This document shows positions 7,506 through 17,571 of a stretch of 64,000 nucleotides of DNA, piece by piece (positions within the stretch are counted from its first letter, which is position 1; every line of letters begins with the position of its first letter). The translations under genes and the position numbers were made by a program. Source of the stretch: Bacteroidota bacterium (GTDB lineage: Bacteria > Bacteroidota > Bacteroidia > Flavobacteriales > Flavobacteriaceae); NCBI GenBank assembly GCA_027621175.1, contig JAQCCM010000001.1, positions 1-64,000 of the forward strand, written 5' to 3'. The notes beneath the pieces are model-generated. The model had not been told where the DNA came from and did no database searches. It was given only the letters and a program-made list of their open reading frames with translations.

Positions 7506-10500
7506 ATGAAACAGCTACAAGTCATTATCCTTTCAATACTTATTTCATTAAGTGGCATTTACGCTCAAGAAAATGATGAAAAAGACAAAAAAACTACTAA
7601 ACTTAGTACAGCACTTAACGGATTTTCTTTTAGAAATATTGGTCCAGCATTTATGTCAGGGCGCATTGCAGATATTGCTATTGATCCAAAAAATGAAAAC
7701 ACATGGTATGTTGCTGTGGGTTCTGGTGGCGTATGGAAAACCTCCAATGCTGGAACTACATGGAAACCCCTTACTGATAGTCAACCGTTTTATTCAACGG
7801 GAGCTATAACATTAGATCCTAATGCTACTCAAACAATATGGCTCGGAACAGGTGAAAATGTTGGGGGGCGCCATGTTGGTATAGGTCACGGAGTTTACCT
7901 TAGTCGCGATGGGGGTAAGTCGTGGGAGTCAAAGGGATTGAAAAAATCAGAACACATTTCTAAAATCATTGTACATCCAGATGATTCAAATACTATTTGG
8001 GTGGCTTCACAAGGACCGCTATGGAGTTCTGGAGGAGAGCGAGGGTTGTATAAGTCAACAGATGGTGGAGCTACATGGAAACAAACCATTGCCTTGGATG
8101 AATGGACAGGAGTAACCGATTTGGTTATTGATCCCCGAAATCCAAATATACTTTATGCAGCAAGTTGGCAGCGACACCGTAATGTAGCTGCTTATATGGG
8201 GGGTGGTCCCGGCACAGCTTTGTATAAATCTGAAGATGGCGGTGAAACTTGGCGTAAACTCAAAACAGGATTGCCCAAAGTAGATATGGGCAAAATAGGA
8301 TTGGCTATTTCTCCTCAAAATCCCGATGTATTGTATACTGCTATAGAACTAGAACGTCGAAAAGGTGCGGTATATCGCTCCGATAATGGTGGTGAAAGTT
8401 GGACAAAAATGTCTGACACCGTTTCTGGTGGTACTGGTCCGCATTACTATCAAGAACTTATTGCATCACCACATGTGTTTGATAAGTTATTTCTAATGAA
8501 CAACTATGTGTTAGTTTCTGAAGATGGAGGAAAAACCTTCTATCAAATGAACGAAACAAAAAAACATGTGGATAGTCACGCTATGGTGTTTAAGGCTAAC
8601 GACCCCAATTATATTTTAGTGGGGACAGACGGTGGCTTGTATGAAACCTTTGACAATACGCAGAACTGGAAGTTTGTCAACAATCTTCCACTCACACAAT
8701 TTTATAAACTTGCTGTGGATGATGCCTATCCTTTTTACAATATTTTTGGAGGAACTCAGGACAACAACACGCAAGGAGGACCCTCAAGAACTTTCAATAG
8801 TAATGGAATTAGCAATGCCGATTGGTTTGTACTCTTAGGCGGCGATGGTCATCAACCCGCAACTGAGCCAGGAAATCCAGATATTGTTTATGCGCAATCC
8901 CAGCAAGGGAATTTATATCGAATAGATAGAACAACTGACGAAGCTGTCTATATCCGTCCGCAAAACGGCTTAGATGAGCCCTATGAGCGCTTTAACTGGG
9001 ACGCACCCATACTGGTGAGCCAGCATGACCCAAAGCGTCTTTATTTCGCCTCACAGCGTGTTTGGCGATCTGAAAATAGAGGGGATAGTTGGTCGCCCAT
9101 TTCTACCGATTTAACCAAAAACGAAGAACGTCTTGTGCTGCCTATTATGGGGCGCCAGCAAAGTTGGGACGCAGCATGGGATGTATATGCCATGTCCACA
9201 TACAATACACTTACGTCCTTGGCCGAGTCTGCTCAAGACGAGCATGTTTTATATGCGGGTTCTGATGACGGCTTGTTGCACTTGACAAAAGACGGCGGTG
9301 ATACCTGGACTTTAAAAACAGTTGATAAGCTACCTGGTGTTCCTGCCACGGCATTTGTTAACGATATCAAGGCCGATTTATTTGATGCAGATGTGGCGTA
9401 TGTAACATTAGATAATCACAAATATGGAGATTATGCGCCTTATTTGTACAAAACCACTACTGGCGGTAAAACATGGAAATCCATTTCCAATGGATTACCC
9501 GAGGGAACACTCGTTTGGCGATTGGTCCAAGACCATGTCAATCCGAATCTACTTTTTTTAGGAACAGAATACGGGGTTTATATCAGTTTAAATCAGGGAG
9601 AAGAATGGCATAAGTTCAGCAAAGGGATGCCTACAATTTCGGTTCGGGATTTGGCTATACAGAAACGCGAAAACGACCTTGTAGCAGCTACTTTTGGGCG
9701 TAGTTTTTATGTACTAGATGATTATAGTCCGCTACGTGAAATTACGGAAGAAAAACTTGCCCAAGGTGCTCAATTATTCCCTGTTAAAAAGGCATTGCAA
9801 TACGTTGAAACTCGTGGAGGTACTTCAAGTCAAGGAGCTTCTTTCTATACTGCGGAAAACCCAACGTATGGCGCACAATTCACCTATTATATCGCAGAGG
9901 ATATCAAATCAATACAAGCAGCTCGGGTGGAAGGAGAAAAGGAACTTAAGAAAACCAAAAAGGACATTCCATTTCCAGGATGGGAAGCTTTGGATGCTGA
10001 AATTAATGAAGATAAAACCTCAGCTTTATTGCGCATTACTGACTCGAACGGTGCGTTTGTTGCTGAAGTTTCGGGTGATTATACAAAAGGGGTTCATCGT
10101 GTGTCATGGGATTTACGTCAGACCATGTCATCAGCAGTAGATATTGAGTCAGAAAGAAGTCGTGGACGTGGCGTACAGCTATTTGTGCCAGAAGGACAGT
10201 ACTCTGTTCAGTTATTCAAAAAACACCATGGCAAACTATCCGAACTCGCACAACCCAGAAATTTTGAAGTAGCACGTATCCGTAAAAATGTTTTGGATAA
10301 TCCTAGTGCGGCAACACATGAGGCATATGCTAAGAATTTAAACGCACTCCTTGTTCGGGTTTCGCAAATGCGAAAGAAGTTTGATACATCTACAAAAAAG
10401 ATCAAAACACTTTCCCGTACGTTATCTTATATCGAAGGAAAACCACAAGAACTACATCAATTGGTTTACGATTTACGCAAACAGCAACTCGCCTTAGACA

Positions 10501-10754
10501 AACAATTAGGTGGAAGCCCTGCTAAAAAAGAGGTTGGAGAAAAAGACACCCCCACATTATCTAGCAGGTTATCGGTAGCCTCTCGTGGTTTTTATAATAA
10601 CACCTACGGACCAACCAATATGCATATGGAAAGTTTTGATATGGCAGTAAATATGGTTAACTCACTTTCGGAAAAAGTAGATGCTTTGGCTCAACGTGTT
10701 GATGCAGTTGTTAAAAAAGCCGAAGCGGTTGGAGCACCTATTGTTCTTGATTGA
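7506..10754 (+). CDS. Sortilin/VPS10-like BNR beta-propeller protein, exported
   Basis: The 1,082-residue protein has a signal peptide (about 1-20, SGIYAQ). At least seven Asp-box (BNR) repeats follow, such as SRDGGKSW, STDGGATW, SEDGGETW, SDNGGESW, SEDGGKTF and TKDGGDTW, forming one or two large beta-propellers across about 30-750. The C-terminal third holds a beta-sandwich-like region and a helical, lysine-rich segment (about 940-1075). The family is often labelled glycosyl hydrolase, but no sialidase catalytic arginine triad is evident and no enzymatic activity can be claimed. No C-terminal type IX secretion signal is obvious, so it is likely periplasmic or surface-exposed. The start at 7506 is chosen because the signal peptide begins there. 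The 3' end overlaps the convergent DUF3810-like gene by 17 bases. Confidence 0.85.
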   Translation: MKQLQVIILSILISLSGIYAQENDEKDKKTTKLSTALNGFSFRNIGPAFMSGRIADIAIDPKNENTWYVAVGSGGVWKTSNAGTTWKPLTDSQPFYSTGAITLDPNATQTIWLGTGENVGGRHVGIGHGVYLSRDGGKSWESKGLKKSEHISKIIVHPDDSNTIWVASQGPLWSSGGERGLYKSTDGGATWKQTIALDEWTGVTDLVIDPRNPNILYAASWQRHRNVAAYMGGGPGTALYKSEDGGETWRKLKTGLPKVDMGKIGLAISPQNPDVLYTAIELERRKGAVYRSDNGGESWTKMSDTVSGGTGPHYYQELIASPHVFDKLFLMNNYVLVSEDGGKTFYQMNETKKHVDSHAMVFKANDPNYILVGTDGGLYETFDNTQNWKFVNNLPLTQFYKLAVDDAYPFYNIFGGTQDNNTQGGPSRTFNSNGISNADWFVLLGGDGHQPATEPGNPDIVYAQSQQGNLYRIDRTTDEAVYIRPQNGLDEPYERFNWDAPILVSQHDPKRLYFASQRVWRSENRGDSWSPISTDLTKNEERLVLPIMGRQQSWDAAWDVYAMSTYNTLTSLAESAQDEHVLYAGSDDGLLHLTKDGGDTWTLKTVDKLPGVPATAFVNDIKADLFDADVAYVTLDNHKYGDYAPYLYKTTTGGKTWKSISNGLPEGTLVWRLVQDHVNPNLLFLGTEYGVYISLNQGEEWHKFSKGMPTISVRDLAIQKRENDLVAATFGRSFYVLDDYSPLREITEEKLAQGAQLFPVKKALQYVETRGGTSSQGASFYTAENPTYGAQFTYYIAEDIKSIQAARVEGEKELKKTKKDIPFPGWEALDAEINEDKTSALLRITDSNGAFVAEVSGDYTKGVHRVSWDLRQTMSSAVDIESERSRGRGVQLFVPEGQYSVQLFKKHHGKLSELAQPRNFEVARIRKNVLDNPSAATHEAYAKNLNALLVRVSQMRKKFDTSTKKIKTLSRTLSYIEGKPQELHQLVYDLRKQQLALDKQLGGSPAKKEVGEKDTPTLSSRLSVASRGFYNNTYGPTNMHMESFDMAVNMVNSLSEKVDALAQRVDAVVKKAEAVGAPIVLD

Positions 10755-11781
10755 CAACATCATCCACCAATAAGTCCACCACCAACGAGTAGCTTTTGAT
10801 GCCTCCTTGTTGGTGGTTTGCTTTAAGGTATTGGTCGTAGCTTTTTTCAAAAACCACTTCAAAGGGGTTTTGGTATTGCTGCCAAAAATCGCTTACTTCT
10901 TTAAAATGCGCTAAAACGCCTTTTGGAACTGCTGCATATTGTTTTTGCGCCAACGCAGCATCGTGTCTATACAAGGCATTGGTTAGATATTGAAAAGCCA
11001 ACATATTTCCGGCGTATGCAACCAACAAGTTTTTAGTATTTGTGCTTGCTTTAATACTGATATAATTGGCCTCGTCTTCTGCTGAATAACCCCATTGATG
11101 GGCAATTTCATGACATGCCGTTGTAATGATTTTTAATTTGGGTTGGAGTGTGTTTACTTGCGCCTCATGCGTAAAAGGGTTTACATATCCACCAAACCCC
11201 ATATAACTTAACAACGTAGGGAAAAGCGTCGCTTTTGCTTTGCCTTTTATGTTTTGAGGCCGTAGGGTAGACGTACCCATTACTTCTGTAGCCAGCTGCA
11301 ATATCTTTTTTGGAGTTGCGTCAACAAGCACCTTTTCATCTGGTGATACGGCAAGTTTGTTGTGAAGTGTCGTCAGCTGTTGTGCATAATATGTAGTGGA
11401 TTGAATGAGTTGTGCTTCGGAAAGTGTTTTTGGTAATTGTCTTTGCTCACGCAAAGGTGTTTTAAGGTAGTGTATTCCCCATGAAGTGTAAAACAATACC
11501 ATCGTTAACCCCAATAGCGTTAACACGTGAATAAAATGTTTTTTAAATAAAAACGTTCTCAAAGACCATAGCCCAAAAAGAAGCACAGTACAATAGCCTA
11601 AATCTCCTATAGAAAAATCAAACCTTGACCAAAGCCATTGGTTTACGTTCGAAACTTGGGGATAGAAAACTCCCGCATAATATTCCTCAATCCAAGTGGG
11701 GTAGTGCTTTATTATAGACAAAGCAACAATAAACAGCACAACGCCTAGCAACAACATCCAGCGATGTGTTCGCCAAATCAT
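10738..11781 (-). CDS. DUF3810-like membrane protein with zinc-protease motif
   Basis: The 347-residue protein has N-terminal hydrophobic segments (about 8-30, 55-75 and 82-102) and a soluble region. The soluble region contains the gluzincin-like motif HEIAHQWG (about 224-231) with a following ED/E (SAEDEANY) that could supply the third metal ligand. It is probably a membrane-anchored zinc metallopeptidase; the substrate is unknown. The start overlaps the peptidylprolyl isomerase stop by four bases, so the two are cotranscribed. The DUF3810 assignment is from memory of the family motif. Confidence 0.82.
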   Translation of the reverse strand: MIWRTHRWMLLLGVVLFIVALSIIKHYPTWIEEYYAGVFYPQVSNVNQWLWSRFDFSIGDLGYCTVLLFGLWSLRTFLFKKHFIHVLTLLGLTMVLFYTSWGIHYLKTPLREQRQLPKTLSEAQLIQSTTYYAQQLTTLHNKLAVSPDEKVLVDATPKKILQLATEVMGTSTLRPQNIKGKAKATLFPTLLSYMGFGGYVNPFTHEAQVNTLQPKLKIITTACHEIAHQWGYSAEDEANYISIKASTNTKNLLVAYAGNMLAFQYLTNALYRHDAALAQKQYAAVPKGVLAHFKEVSDFWQQYQNPFEVVFEKSYDQYLKANHQQGGIKSYSLVVDLLVDDVVNQEQ

Positions 11782-12860
11782 TCACCACGGACTTCTACAA
11801 TCTCGACCTCAAAAATTAGAGTAGCATTGGGCGGAATAACTGCATTCCCCTCGCCGTAGGCGATATCCGCTGGCAGGTAAAGTGTAGCTTTTTCACCCTC
11901 TTTTAAAAGCGATAAACCTTCTTTAAATCCTTCGATTAGCGATACTTCAGGGTCAACACGCGCTTCAATGGGTCGGTAACCACCTCCGTTGTCGCGTCGT
12001 GAATCATACATATCATAGGCTTTTGCGACAGCTGCAATAGATGTATCTAAGAGTTTGCCATCTTCAAAATAAACGGCATAGTGCGTAAAAGCGGTAACAC
12101 CGGGCACTACAGGTGAGCCCTCTGTTTTGTTGGTAATAACATATGATAGACCGCTTTCTGTCGTAGTAGCATCTGCTTTTAATGTGATGAGCGCTGTTGC
12201 TTTATCTGCTTTAACCTTTTCTAGTTTGGCAATTTTTGCTGCTTTCCGTTCTTCAATACCATCAAAATACGCATCAAAAATATCTTCGGCTTTAAATTTT
12301 CGAGCTTCACTTCCTTTTCGGATAATTTCTACAGCTACAATCGTATCGTTTTGTTGGATGGAATCCACAACACTTTGACCTTGTACCACTTTACCAAATA
12401 CGCTATGCTTGCCGTCTAACCAAGGCGTATCTTTGTGCGTGATAAAAAACTGACTGCCATTGGTGTCTGGACCTGCATTCGCCATTGAGAGAATACCCGG
12501 GCCATCGTGCTTAAGTTCTACTACAAACTCATCTTCAAAATTATATCCTGGGCCACCTTGACCAGTCGCTGTTGGGTCACCACCTTGAATCATAAAATCA
12601 GGAATAACACGATGAAAAACAAGACCGTCGTAATAAGACTTTCCCCTATAGATGCTGTCTACTTGGTTATTTGTTCCTTCTGCAAGGGAAACAAAATTGG
12701 CTACCGTAGTAGGTGTCTTGTCGTATGTCAATTGAATAAGGATATTTCCTTTATTGGTTTGAATATCAGCATATAGTCCTTTGTCTAATCCGTTTTTAGA
12801 AGTAGAACAACCGATTATTAAAAGAATACTCGCAGTGAGTAGTGTGATTTTTTTAATCAT
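11778..12860 (-). CDS. Dual-family peptidylprolyl isomerase: cyclophilin plus FKBP lipoprotein
   Basis: The 360-residue protein has a lipobox at LLIIGC (Cys18). A cyclophilin domain (about 30-185) shows [28 protein letters not shown] and [12 protein letters not shown], which contain the catalytic arginine and the glutamine/phenylalanine core. A charged helical linker (about 190-225) leads to an FKBP-type domain (about 235-358) with [21 protein letters not shown] and [13 protein letters not shown]. Both halves catalyse proline cis-trans isomerisation, so this should act as a periplasmic, membrane-attached folding helper. Dual cyclophilin-FKBP proteins are known in Flavobacteria. It is the first gene of a pair with the DUF3810-like protease. 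Confidence 0.93.
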   Translation of the reverse strand: MIKKITLLTASILLIIGCSTSKNGLDKGLYADIQTNKGNILIQLTYDKTPTTVANFVSLAEGTNNQVDSIYRGKSYYDGLVFHRVIPDFMIQGGDPTATGQGGPGYNFEDEFVVELKHDGPGILSMANAGPDTNGSQFFITHKDTPWLDGKHSVFGKVVQGQSVVDSIQQNDTIVAVEIIRKGSEARKFKAEDIFDAYFDGIEERKAAKIAKLEKVKADKATALITLKADATTTESGLSYVITNKTEGSPVVPGVTAFTHYAVYFEDGKLLDTSIAAVAKAYDMYDSRRDNGGGYRPIEARVDPEVSLIEGFKEGLSLLKEGEKATLYLPADIAYGEGNAVIPPNATLIFEVEIVEVRGE

Positions 12861-12901
12861 GATTAAATTTTGAGATCCGAAATGTACAAAAAATAGCGCA
12901 G

Positions 12902-13912
12902 TTAGGTGGTGCCAAAATATGTACGTAATGATTCAATAAAATAGGCTTCGGTTTGAGCTAAAGTACGTTTTGAAATCCCTCCTGCAGCATTGATATGTCC
13001 GCCCCCTTCAAAATAGGTTTTGGCAAAGGTATTCACCGCCACATCCCCCTTACTCCTAAAGGAAAACTTTACTACACCCTCGTGCCGGTATTCAATCATC
13101 AATACCGCTATTTGTATGCCTGTTACGGATAAACCGTAATTGACAAATCCTTCTGCATCGCCTTTTTGAAAATGGCATGCGTCCAATTCGTCTTGACTTA
13201 GTGTAATATATGCCGCACTTACGTCTTCCAAAAAGACCATATTTTGCAGAGCAATCCCCAATAATTTTAGTCGATCAGGGCGTGCCGTATCTTTAATTTG
13301 CTCGTGAATATAGCTGTGATCAGCACCGCATTCAATAAGGTTGGCAACTGCTTTGTGTGTGTTGGCCGTAACGCTTGGAAATCTGAACGAGCCGGTATCG
13401 GTCAAAATACCCGTATAAATACAGGTTGCAACCTCTTTGTTGATACAGGCGTTTTTGTTGAGTCCTTGAATGATTTGATACACCAATTCACAGGTAGATC
13501 CAATAGTAGGCTCTGAAAACATTAAGTCGGCATAATCATCGGGTTCTTGATGGTGGTCAATCATGATTTTTTTTGCCTTGCTTTCCGCAACACGTTCACC
13601 CAAAGCATCAATGCGATTTAAGGTGTTAAAATCCAGTGTAAAGATAAAATCTGCATCAGCGATAAGTTGATTTCCTCTTTCTTCATCCTTTTCATAAATG
13701 ACAACATCATGGTGTCCGGGCATCCAATGCAAAAAGGTAGGGTAGGGATTTGGCGCTAAAACGGTTGCTTTATGTCCTAGTTGCTGTACCACATTTTGCC
13801 AAGCTAAGGTGCTTCCCATGGCGTCTCCATCTGGATTTTTATGAGGTATAATAACCATTTTTGACGGCTTTGTGAGCCATTGTGATAATTGATGTAGTTG
13901 CGCTTCTGTCAT
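12902..13912 (-). CDS. DHH family phosphoesterase (NrnA-like nanoRNase/pAp phosphatase)
   Basis: The 336-residue protein has the DHH motifs [13 protein letters not shown] (about 22-34), FTLDFN (about 92) and IDHHQEPDD (about 117-125). It also has the C-terminal DHHA1 region ending GGHINAAGG (about 308-316). The family hydrolyses short RNA oligomers and 3'-phosphoadenosine 5'-phosphate with manganese; c-di-AMP cleavage is also possible in relatives. A reading frame extends 28 codons upstream, but I chose the ATG at 13912. TATCTTTG ends four bases before it, and homology begins just after ([13 protein letters not shown]). It is transcribed away from the mutL cluster. Confidence 0.88.
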   Translation of the reverse strand: MTEAQLHQLSQWLTKPSKMVIIPHKNPDGDAMGSTLAWQNVVQQLGHKATVLAPNPYPTFLHWMPGHHDVVIYEKDEERGNQLIADADFIFTLDFNTLNRIDALGERVAESKAKKIMIDHHQEPDDYADLMFSEPTIGSTCELVYQIIQGLNKNACINKEVATCIYTGILTDTGSFRFPSVTANTHKAVANLIECGADHSYIHEQIKDTARPDRLKLLGIALQNMVFLEDVSAAYITLSQDELDACHFQKGDAEGFVNYGLSVTGIQIAVLMIEYRHEGVVKFSFRSKGDVAVNTFAKTYFEGGGHINAAGGISKRTLAQTEAYFIESLRTYFGTT

Positions 13913-13916
13913 AAAA

Positions 13917-13924
13917 CAAAGATA
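13917..13924 (-). promoter_or_regulatory. -7 promoter element of the DHH phosphoesterase gene
   Basis: TATCTTTG is a perfect TAnnTTTG match, with four bases (TTTT) between it and the ATG at 13912. This predicts a leaderless mRNA. Confidence 0.5.
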
Positions 13925-13952
13925 GGTATTGCGGACGTTTCTAGGCTTTTTG

Positions 13953-13960
13953 TACATTTG
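13953..13960 (+). promoter_or_regulatory. -7 promoter element of the pre-mutL gene
   Basis: TACATTTG matches TAnnTTTG and ends 17 bases before the GTG at 13978. Together with the divergent element at 13917-13924 it drives the two directions from a 65-base gap. Confidence 0.45.
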
Positions 13961-13977
13961 ATATTCAATCAATTCCT

Positions 13978-14259
13978 GTGCGATTATCATTTTCAAAACA
14001 ACGTAAAGCCCGTAGGTTTAACTATACACCTCGATATTATAAGGGAAAACAATCAGCAAACCCCTATGCTTTTGGTTCCACTTTCGAGCAATATCGAGAC
14101 ACACCAAATTCCAACGATTTCGGCGCCCATTGGCGTGATGCACGCGATATGAGTCGAAATAGAGGAAACAGAAAGGTTTCTCCGCGCTTGCTGATTATCA
14201 TAGCTGTTTTGTTGTTATTGGTCCTTTTTGTGCTCGATTTTGATCTTTCCATTTTTTAG
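13978..14259 (+). CDS. Small single-pass membrane protein upstream of mutL
   Basis: This 93-residue protein starts with GTG. The N-terminal two thirds is basic and aromatic (FNYTPRYYKG, then an FEQYRDTP segment). A single hydrophobic helix (LLIIIAVLLLLVLFVL, about 70-86) follows, with the short tail DFDLSIF. Homologues stand before mutL in many Flavobacteriaceae and are often labelled 'riboflavin synthase subunit beta'. Nothing here resembles lumazine synthase, so that name should not be used. The function is unknown. It ends five bases before mutL and shares its operon. Confidence 0.8.
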   Translation: MRLSFSKQRKARRFNYTPRYYKGKQSANPYAFGSTFEQYRDTPNSNDFGAHWRDARDMSRNRGNRKVSPRLLIIIAVLLLLVLFVLDFDLSIF

Positions 14260-14264
14260 CGTTT

Positions 14265-16031
14265 ATGAGTGATATCATACGATTACTTCCCGATCATGTA
14301 GCCAATCAAATTGCTGCAGGTGAGGTAGTGCAACGTCCAGCTTCTGTAGTCAAAGAACTACTCGAAAACGCCATTGATGCTGGTGCTACACGAATTTCAC
14401 TAATTGTAAAAGAAGCTGGAAAAGCGCACATTCAAGTTGTTGACAACGGTAAAGGCATGAGCGAAAACGACGCCCGGATGTGTTTTGAACGACATGCAAC
14501 ATCAAAAATTGAAAAAACTGACGACTTATTTAATCTAAATACCAAGGGGTTTCGGGGAGAGGCAATGGCGAGTATTGCCGCCGTAGCTCAAGTGCAATTG
14601 ATTACAAAAACCAAAGCAGATGATTTGGGTGTTCGAATTGATGTTGAGGGATCTGAAGTGACACAACAACAACGTACAACAGCAGCCGAAGGCACTTCGG
14701 TTACCGTAAAGAATTTATTTTTTAACATCCCTGCACGACGTAATTTTTTAAAATCTACTCCAGTAGAATTTCGACACATTACAGATGAGTTTCATCGTGT
14801 TGCTTTGGTGCATCACGACATTCATTTTGAGCTTTTACACAATGGCGCTGAGGTGTTTCAATTGCCACCAACAACCGCCAGAAAACGCATAGTGCATGTG
14901 TTTGGGCCAAAGTTTGACGAACGTTTGGTACCTGTAGAGGAGGATACAGAAATTTTACAAATCAAGGGCTTTGTACTCAAGCCAAGTTTTGCTAAAAAAT
15001 CACGTCATCAGCAGTTTTTCTTTGTGAATAACCGATTTATCAAAAGTGGATATTTGCATCATGCCGTAATGGCAGCTTTTGAAGGTTTGCTGTCGCACAA
15101 TCACCAACCTGGATATTTTTTGTATTTAGGCGTACCACCAAATCAGTTGGATATCAATATTCATCCCACCAAAACGGAGGTAAAATTTGAGGACGAACAC
15201 GCTCTTTTTGCAGTACTTCGGGCGTCTATCAAGCATAGCTTGGGACAATTTAGTATTGCTCCTGTTTTAGATTTTTCAAAAGACAACACTCTGGACACCC
15301 CTTATGCACAACACAGTGCATCTCCTGTTGCACCTCGTGTTTCGGTAAATCCAGACTTTAATCCCTTTGCATATACATCAAAACCACCCAAATCAAAAAA
15401 CAGGGTTTCTTTTGAAGATATTGTTCCTCATAAACCTGCTGAAACGCTATTGGAACTTCCTTCTGAAAATATTGGTTTTGCATTTCAGTATGCGCAAAAA
15501 TTCATCATTGCTCCCCATCAAAATGGCGTAATGGTCATACACCAAAGTAGAGCACACGAAAGGATTTTATACGAAGGATATATCCGATCATGGGAGTATA
15601 ATGAAGTGCTGAAACAAACCTTAGCGGTACCGCTTGCGCTGACACTTGACACGCCAAGCATTGATCTATTGAAATCGCATCAAGAAATTTTGGGAGAAAT
15701 GGGTTTTACATGCCTTAGCGCTGAAGGCGATACTATCGAATTTTCATCCATTCCCGATGTTTTTGATATAGAAGACATTCCTTCATTTTTACAGCAGTGG
15801 CTGACACAAACGACTACTGGCACGGTTCATGCTTTTTTGCAGCGTGATATTATGGCGCGCGCTTTGGCAAAACAGCGCAGTATTCCCTCTGGGCGCACCA
15901 TGGCAACACACGAACAAATAGAATTGATACATAAACTTTTGTCTTGCAAAGAATCTGACCGTACTCCCGACGGAAAGTCAATATTTAGAATTCTAACACA
16001 ACAAGAATTAGATCGCTTTTTTACTCCATGA
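14265..16031 (+). CDS. mutL: DNA mismatch repair protein MutL
   Basis: The 588-residue protein has the GHKL ATPase motifs: ELLENAIDAGAT (about 31-42), DNGKGM, and GFRGEAMASI (about 93-102). The MutL transducer domain runs to about 330 (HPTKTEVKFED near 305), and after a variable linker comes the C-terminal dimerisation domain (about 400-588). It couples MutS mismatch recognition to downstream repair. The C-terminal endonuclease signature DQHA(X)2E(X)4E appears as HQSRAHERILYE (about 426-437), and the CPHGRP metal-site motif as TPDGKS (about 567-572). The nicking site therefore looks degenerate. It lies in an operon with the small membrane protein and two rhomboid genes (four-base overlap with the first). 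Confidence 0.95.
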   Translation: MSDIIRLLPDHVANQIAAGEVVQRPASVVKELLENAIDAGATRISLIVKEAGKAHIQVVDNGKGMSENDARMCFERHATSKIEKTDDLFNLNTKGFRGEAMASIAAVAQVQLITKTKADDLGVRIDVEGSEVTQQQRTTAAEGTSVTVKNLFFNIPARRNFLKSTPVEFRHITDEFHRVALVHHDIHFELLHNGAEVFQLPPTTARKRIVHVFGPKFDERLVPVEEDTEILQIKGFVLKPSFAKKSRHQQFFFVNNRFIKSGYLHHAVMAAFEGLLSHNHQPGYFLYLGVPPNQLDINIHPTKTEVKFEDEHALFAVLRASIKHSLGQFSIAPVLDFSKDNTLDTPYAQHSASPVAPRVSVNPDFNPFAYTSKPPKSKNRVSFEDIVPHKPAETLLELPSENIGFAFQYAQKFIIAPHQNGVMVIHQSRAHERILYEGYIRSWEYNEVLKQTLAVPLALTLDTPSIDLLKSHQEILGEMGFTCLSAEGDTIEFSSIPDVFDIEDIPSFLQQWLTQTTTGTVHAFLQRDIMARALAKQRSIPSGRTMATHEQIELIHKLLSCKESDRTPDGKSIFRILTQQELDRFFTP

Positions 16032-16714
16032 GAAATATTCCTGACATCGTTAAGCACCTGATCATCCTCAATGTGCTGATTTTTATTGGAAGCCAGTTTG
16101 TGGGTGAGTTAGCGTATGACGTTTTGGCATTGCATTACCCTAAGAATGACCTATTTGGCATATGGCAAGTGTTTACGCATATGTTTATGCATGGCAGTAT
16201 ATCCCATATTTTATTCAATATGTTTGGCCTTTGGATGTTTGGATCGCCTTTGGCGCAAATGTGGGGCAAAAATAAATTTCTCTTTTTTTACTTATCTACT
16301 GGTGTTGGAGCGGCAGCCTTGCAGCTTTTGGTTTATCACCTTCAAATTCAGGGTTGGGTAGAGGATTTGGTTGCACAAGGTTTTGTTTTAGATGAAATAT
16401 ACGCCTCTTTACAGCAACAAACACAGTCTTTGTTTCACGTTCGTATGGTGGGCGCTTCTGGCGCGCTTTATGGCGTCTTGGTCGCTTTCGCCTTTATGTT
16501 TCCGAATGCAGAACTTATGATGATCTTTTTACCTATTCCTATCAAAGCAAAATATTTTGTGCCACTTGTTTTAGTCATGGATTTGTTCTTTGGTTTCTCT
16601 TCGTATTCCATGGGGCCTATTGCGCATTTTGCACATGTCGGAGGAGCTGTTACGGGCTTTTTAATAATGTGGTATTGGAAGCGAAATCAGTTTAATCAAA
16701 ATCGTTGGAGTTAA
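16028..16714 (+). CDS. Rhomboid family intramembrane serine protease (first of two)
   Basis: This 228-residue protein has six or so membrane segments. It carries the rhomboid features HGSISHILFNMFGLW (about 56-70), the catalytic serine in GASGALYG (about 140-147) and the catalytic histidine in AHVGGAVTGF (about 202-211). It should cleave transmembrane substrates in the inner membrane. It overlaps mutL by four bases, and its TAA overlaps the ATG of the next rhomboid gene. Substrates are unknown. Confidence 0.92.
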   Translation: MRNIPDIVKHLIILNVLIFIGSQFVGELAYDVLALHYPKNDLFGIWQVFTHMFMHGSISHILFNMFGLWMFGSPLAQMWGKNKFLFFYLSTGVGAAALQLLVYHLQIQGWVEDLVAQGFVLDEIYASLQQQTQSLFHVRMVGASGALYGVLVAFAFMFPNAELMMIFLPIPIKAKYFVPLVLVMDLFFGFSSYSMGPIAHFAHVGGAVTGFLIMWYWKRNQFNQNRWS

Positions 16715-17571
16715 TGGATTTTTGGCAAAACTTACAAAATAAATACGCCAGGTTGAATAAGCTGGAAAAGCTTATCGCTGTCATGATCATGTTTTTTGTG
16801 TTCCCCCTGTTCTTGCGTGTGATATTCTTTTTATTCAACAGTTCTTTTTCGGGTTTGTTATCGTTTTTTGAGCTTTCTGCGAATATCAATACGGTACTTA
16901 CACGTCCTTGGACGTTAATTACGTATGGTTTTTTTCATGGCTCTATTGGACATATTTTTTGGAATATGCTTTTGCTTTATGTTGCAGGAGGCTTGATGCT
17001 TAATTTATTTCAAGATAAACTTCTCATCAACACCTTTTTTGTGGGCGTCTTTTCTGGTGGACTGGTATATTTACTTTCGTATAATATCTTTCCCGCCTTT
17101 CAGACTACCTCTTCTGTGCTCATTGGAAGTTCGGCAGGAGTCATGGCAGTTTTGGTGTTTATGGCTTCTTATATGCCTAATTCACCTATTCGTGTTTTTA
17201 TGTTTTCGATTCCTTTAAAATATATTGCGCTGTTGTTTGTTTTTTTAGATGTGGTGCAAATTCCAACAGGAAATGCTGGCGGACATATTGCCCACTTGGG
17301 TGGTGCATTGTGGGGCTATGTATATCAAAGAGAATTTTTAAAAGGCAACGATATTGGGGGATGGTTTACCCGAATGGTAGTTTCATTTAAAGCGCTTTTT
17401 AACAACTCAAAAACCACAAAAAAAGCACCTAAATCCAGACGCAAACATGCCAAATCATCTTCTGTTGATCAAAAAAAGGTGGACGCCATTTTGGATAAAA
17501 TTGCTGCTTCGGGTTATGAAAGCCTAACCAAAGCCGAAAAAGAATACCTCTTTCGTGCGGGAAAGCAATGA
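16714..17571 (+). CDS. Rhomboid family intramembrane serine protease with C-terminal tail (second of two)
   Basis: The 285-residue protein has the rhomboid core: HGSIGHIFWNMLLLY (about 73-87), the serine region IGSSAGVMAV (about 136-145) and the histidine region AHLGGALWGY (about 193-202). A basic cytoplasmic tail follows. The tail ends in a short helical module (about 254-285, VDAILDKIAASGYESLTKAE) typical of Bacteroidetes rhomboids. The GxSG motif is GSSAG here, so the second glycine is shifted; activity is likely but not certain. I place the start at the ATG at 16714, overlapping the previous stop (TAATG), rather than a TTG nine bases upstream. Its stop abuts the convergent rsmD stop. Confidence 0.9.
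   Translation: MDFWQNLQNKYARLNKLEKLIAVMIMFFVFPLFLRVIFFLFNSSFSGLLSFFELSANINTVLTRPWTLITYGFFHGSIGHIFWNMLLLYVAGGLMLNLFQDKLLINTFFVGVFSGGLVYLLSYNIFPAFQTTSSVLIGSSAGVMAVLVFMASYMPNSPIRVFMFSIPLKYIALLFVFLDVVQIPTGNAGGHIAHLGGALWGYVYQREFLKGNDIGGWFTRMVVSFKALFNNSKTTKKAPKSRRKHAKSSSVDQKKVDAILDKIAASGYESLTKAEKEYLFRAGKQ

Noticed and set aside
9718-10140. A 140-codon plus-strand frame inside the BNR propeller gene
   Set aside because: It is a shifted frame of the propeller gene, rich in Lys/Arg/Leu and without a start context.
13978-14259. Riboflavin synthase beta subunit (a name often attached to this pre-mutL gene)
   Set aside because: The protein is 93 residues with one membrane helix, and has none of the lumazine synthase sequence features.
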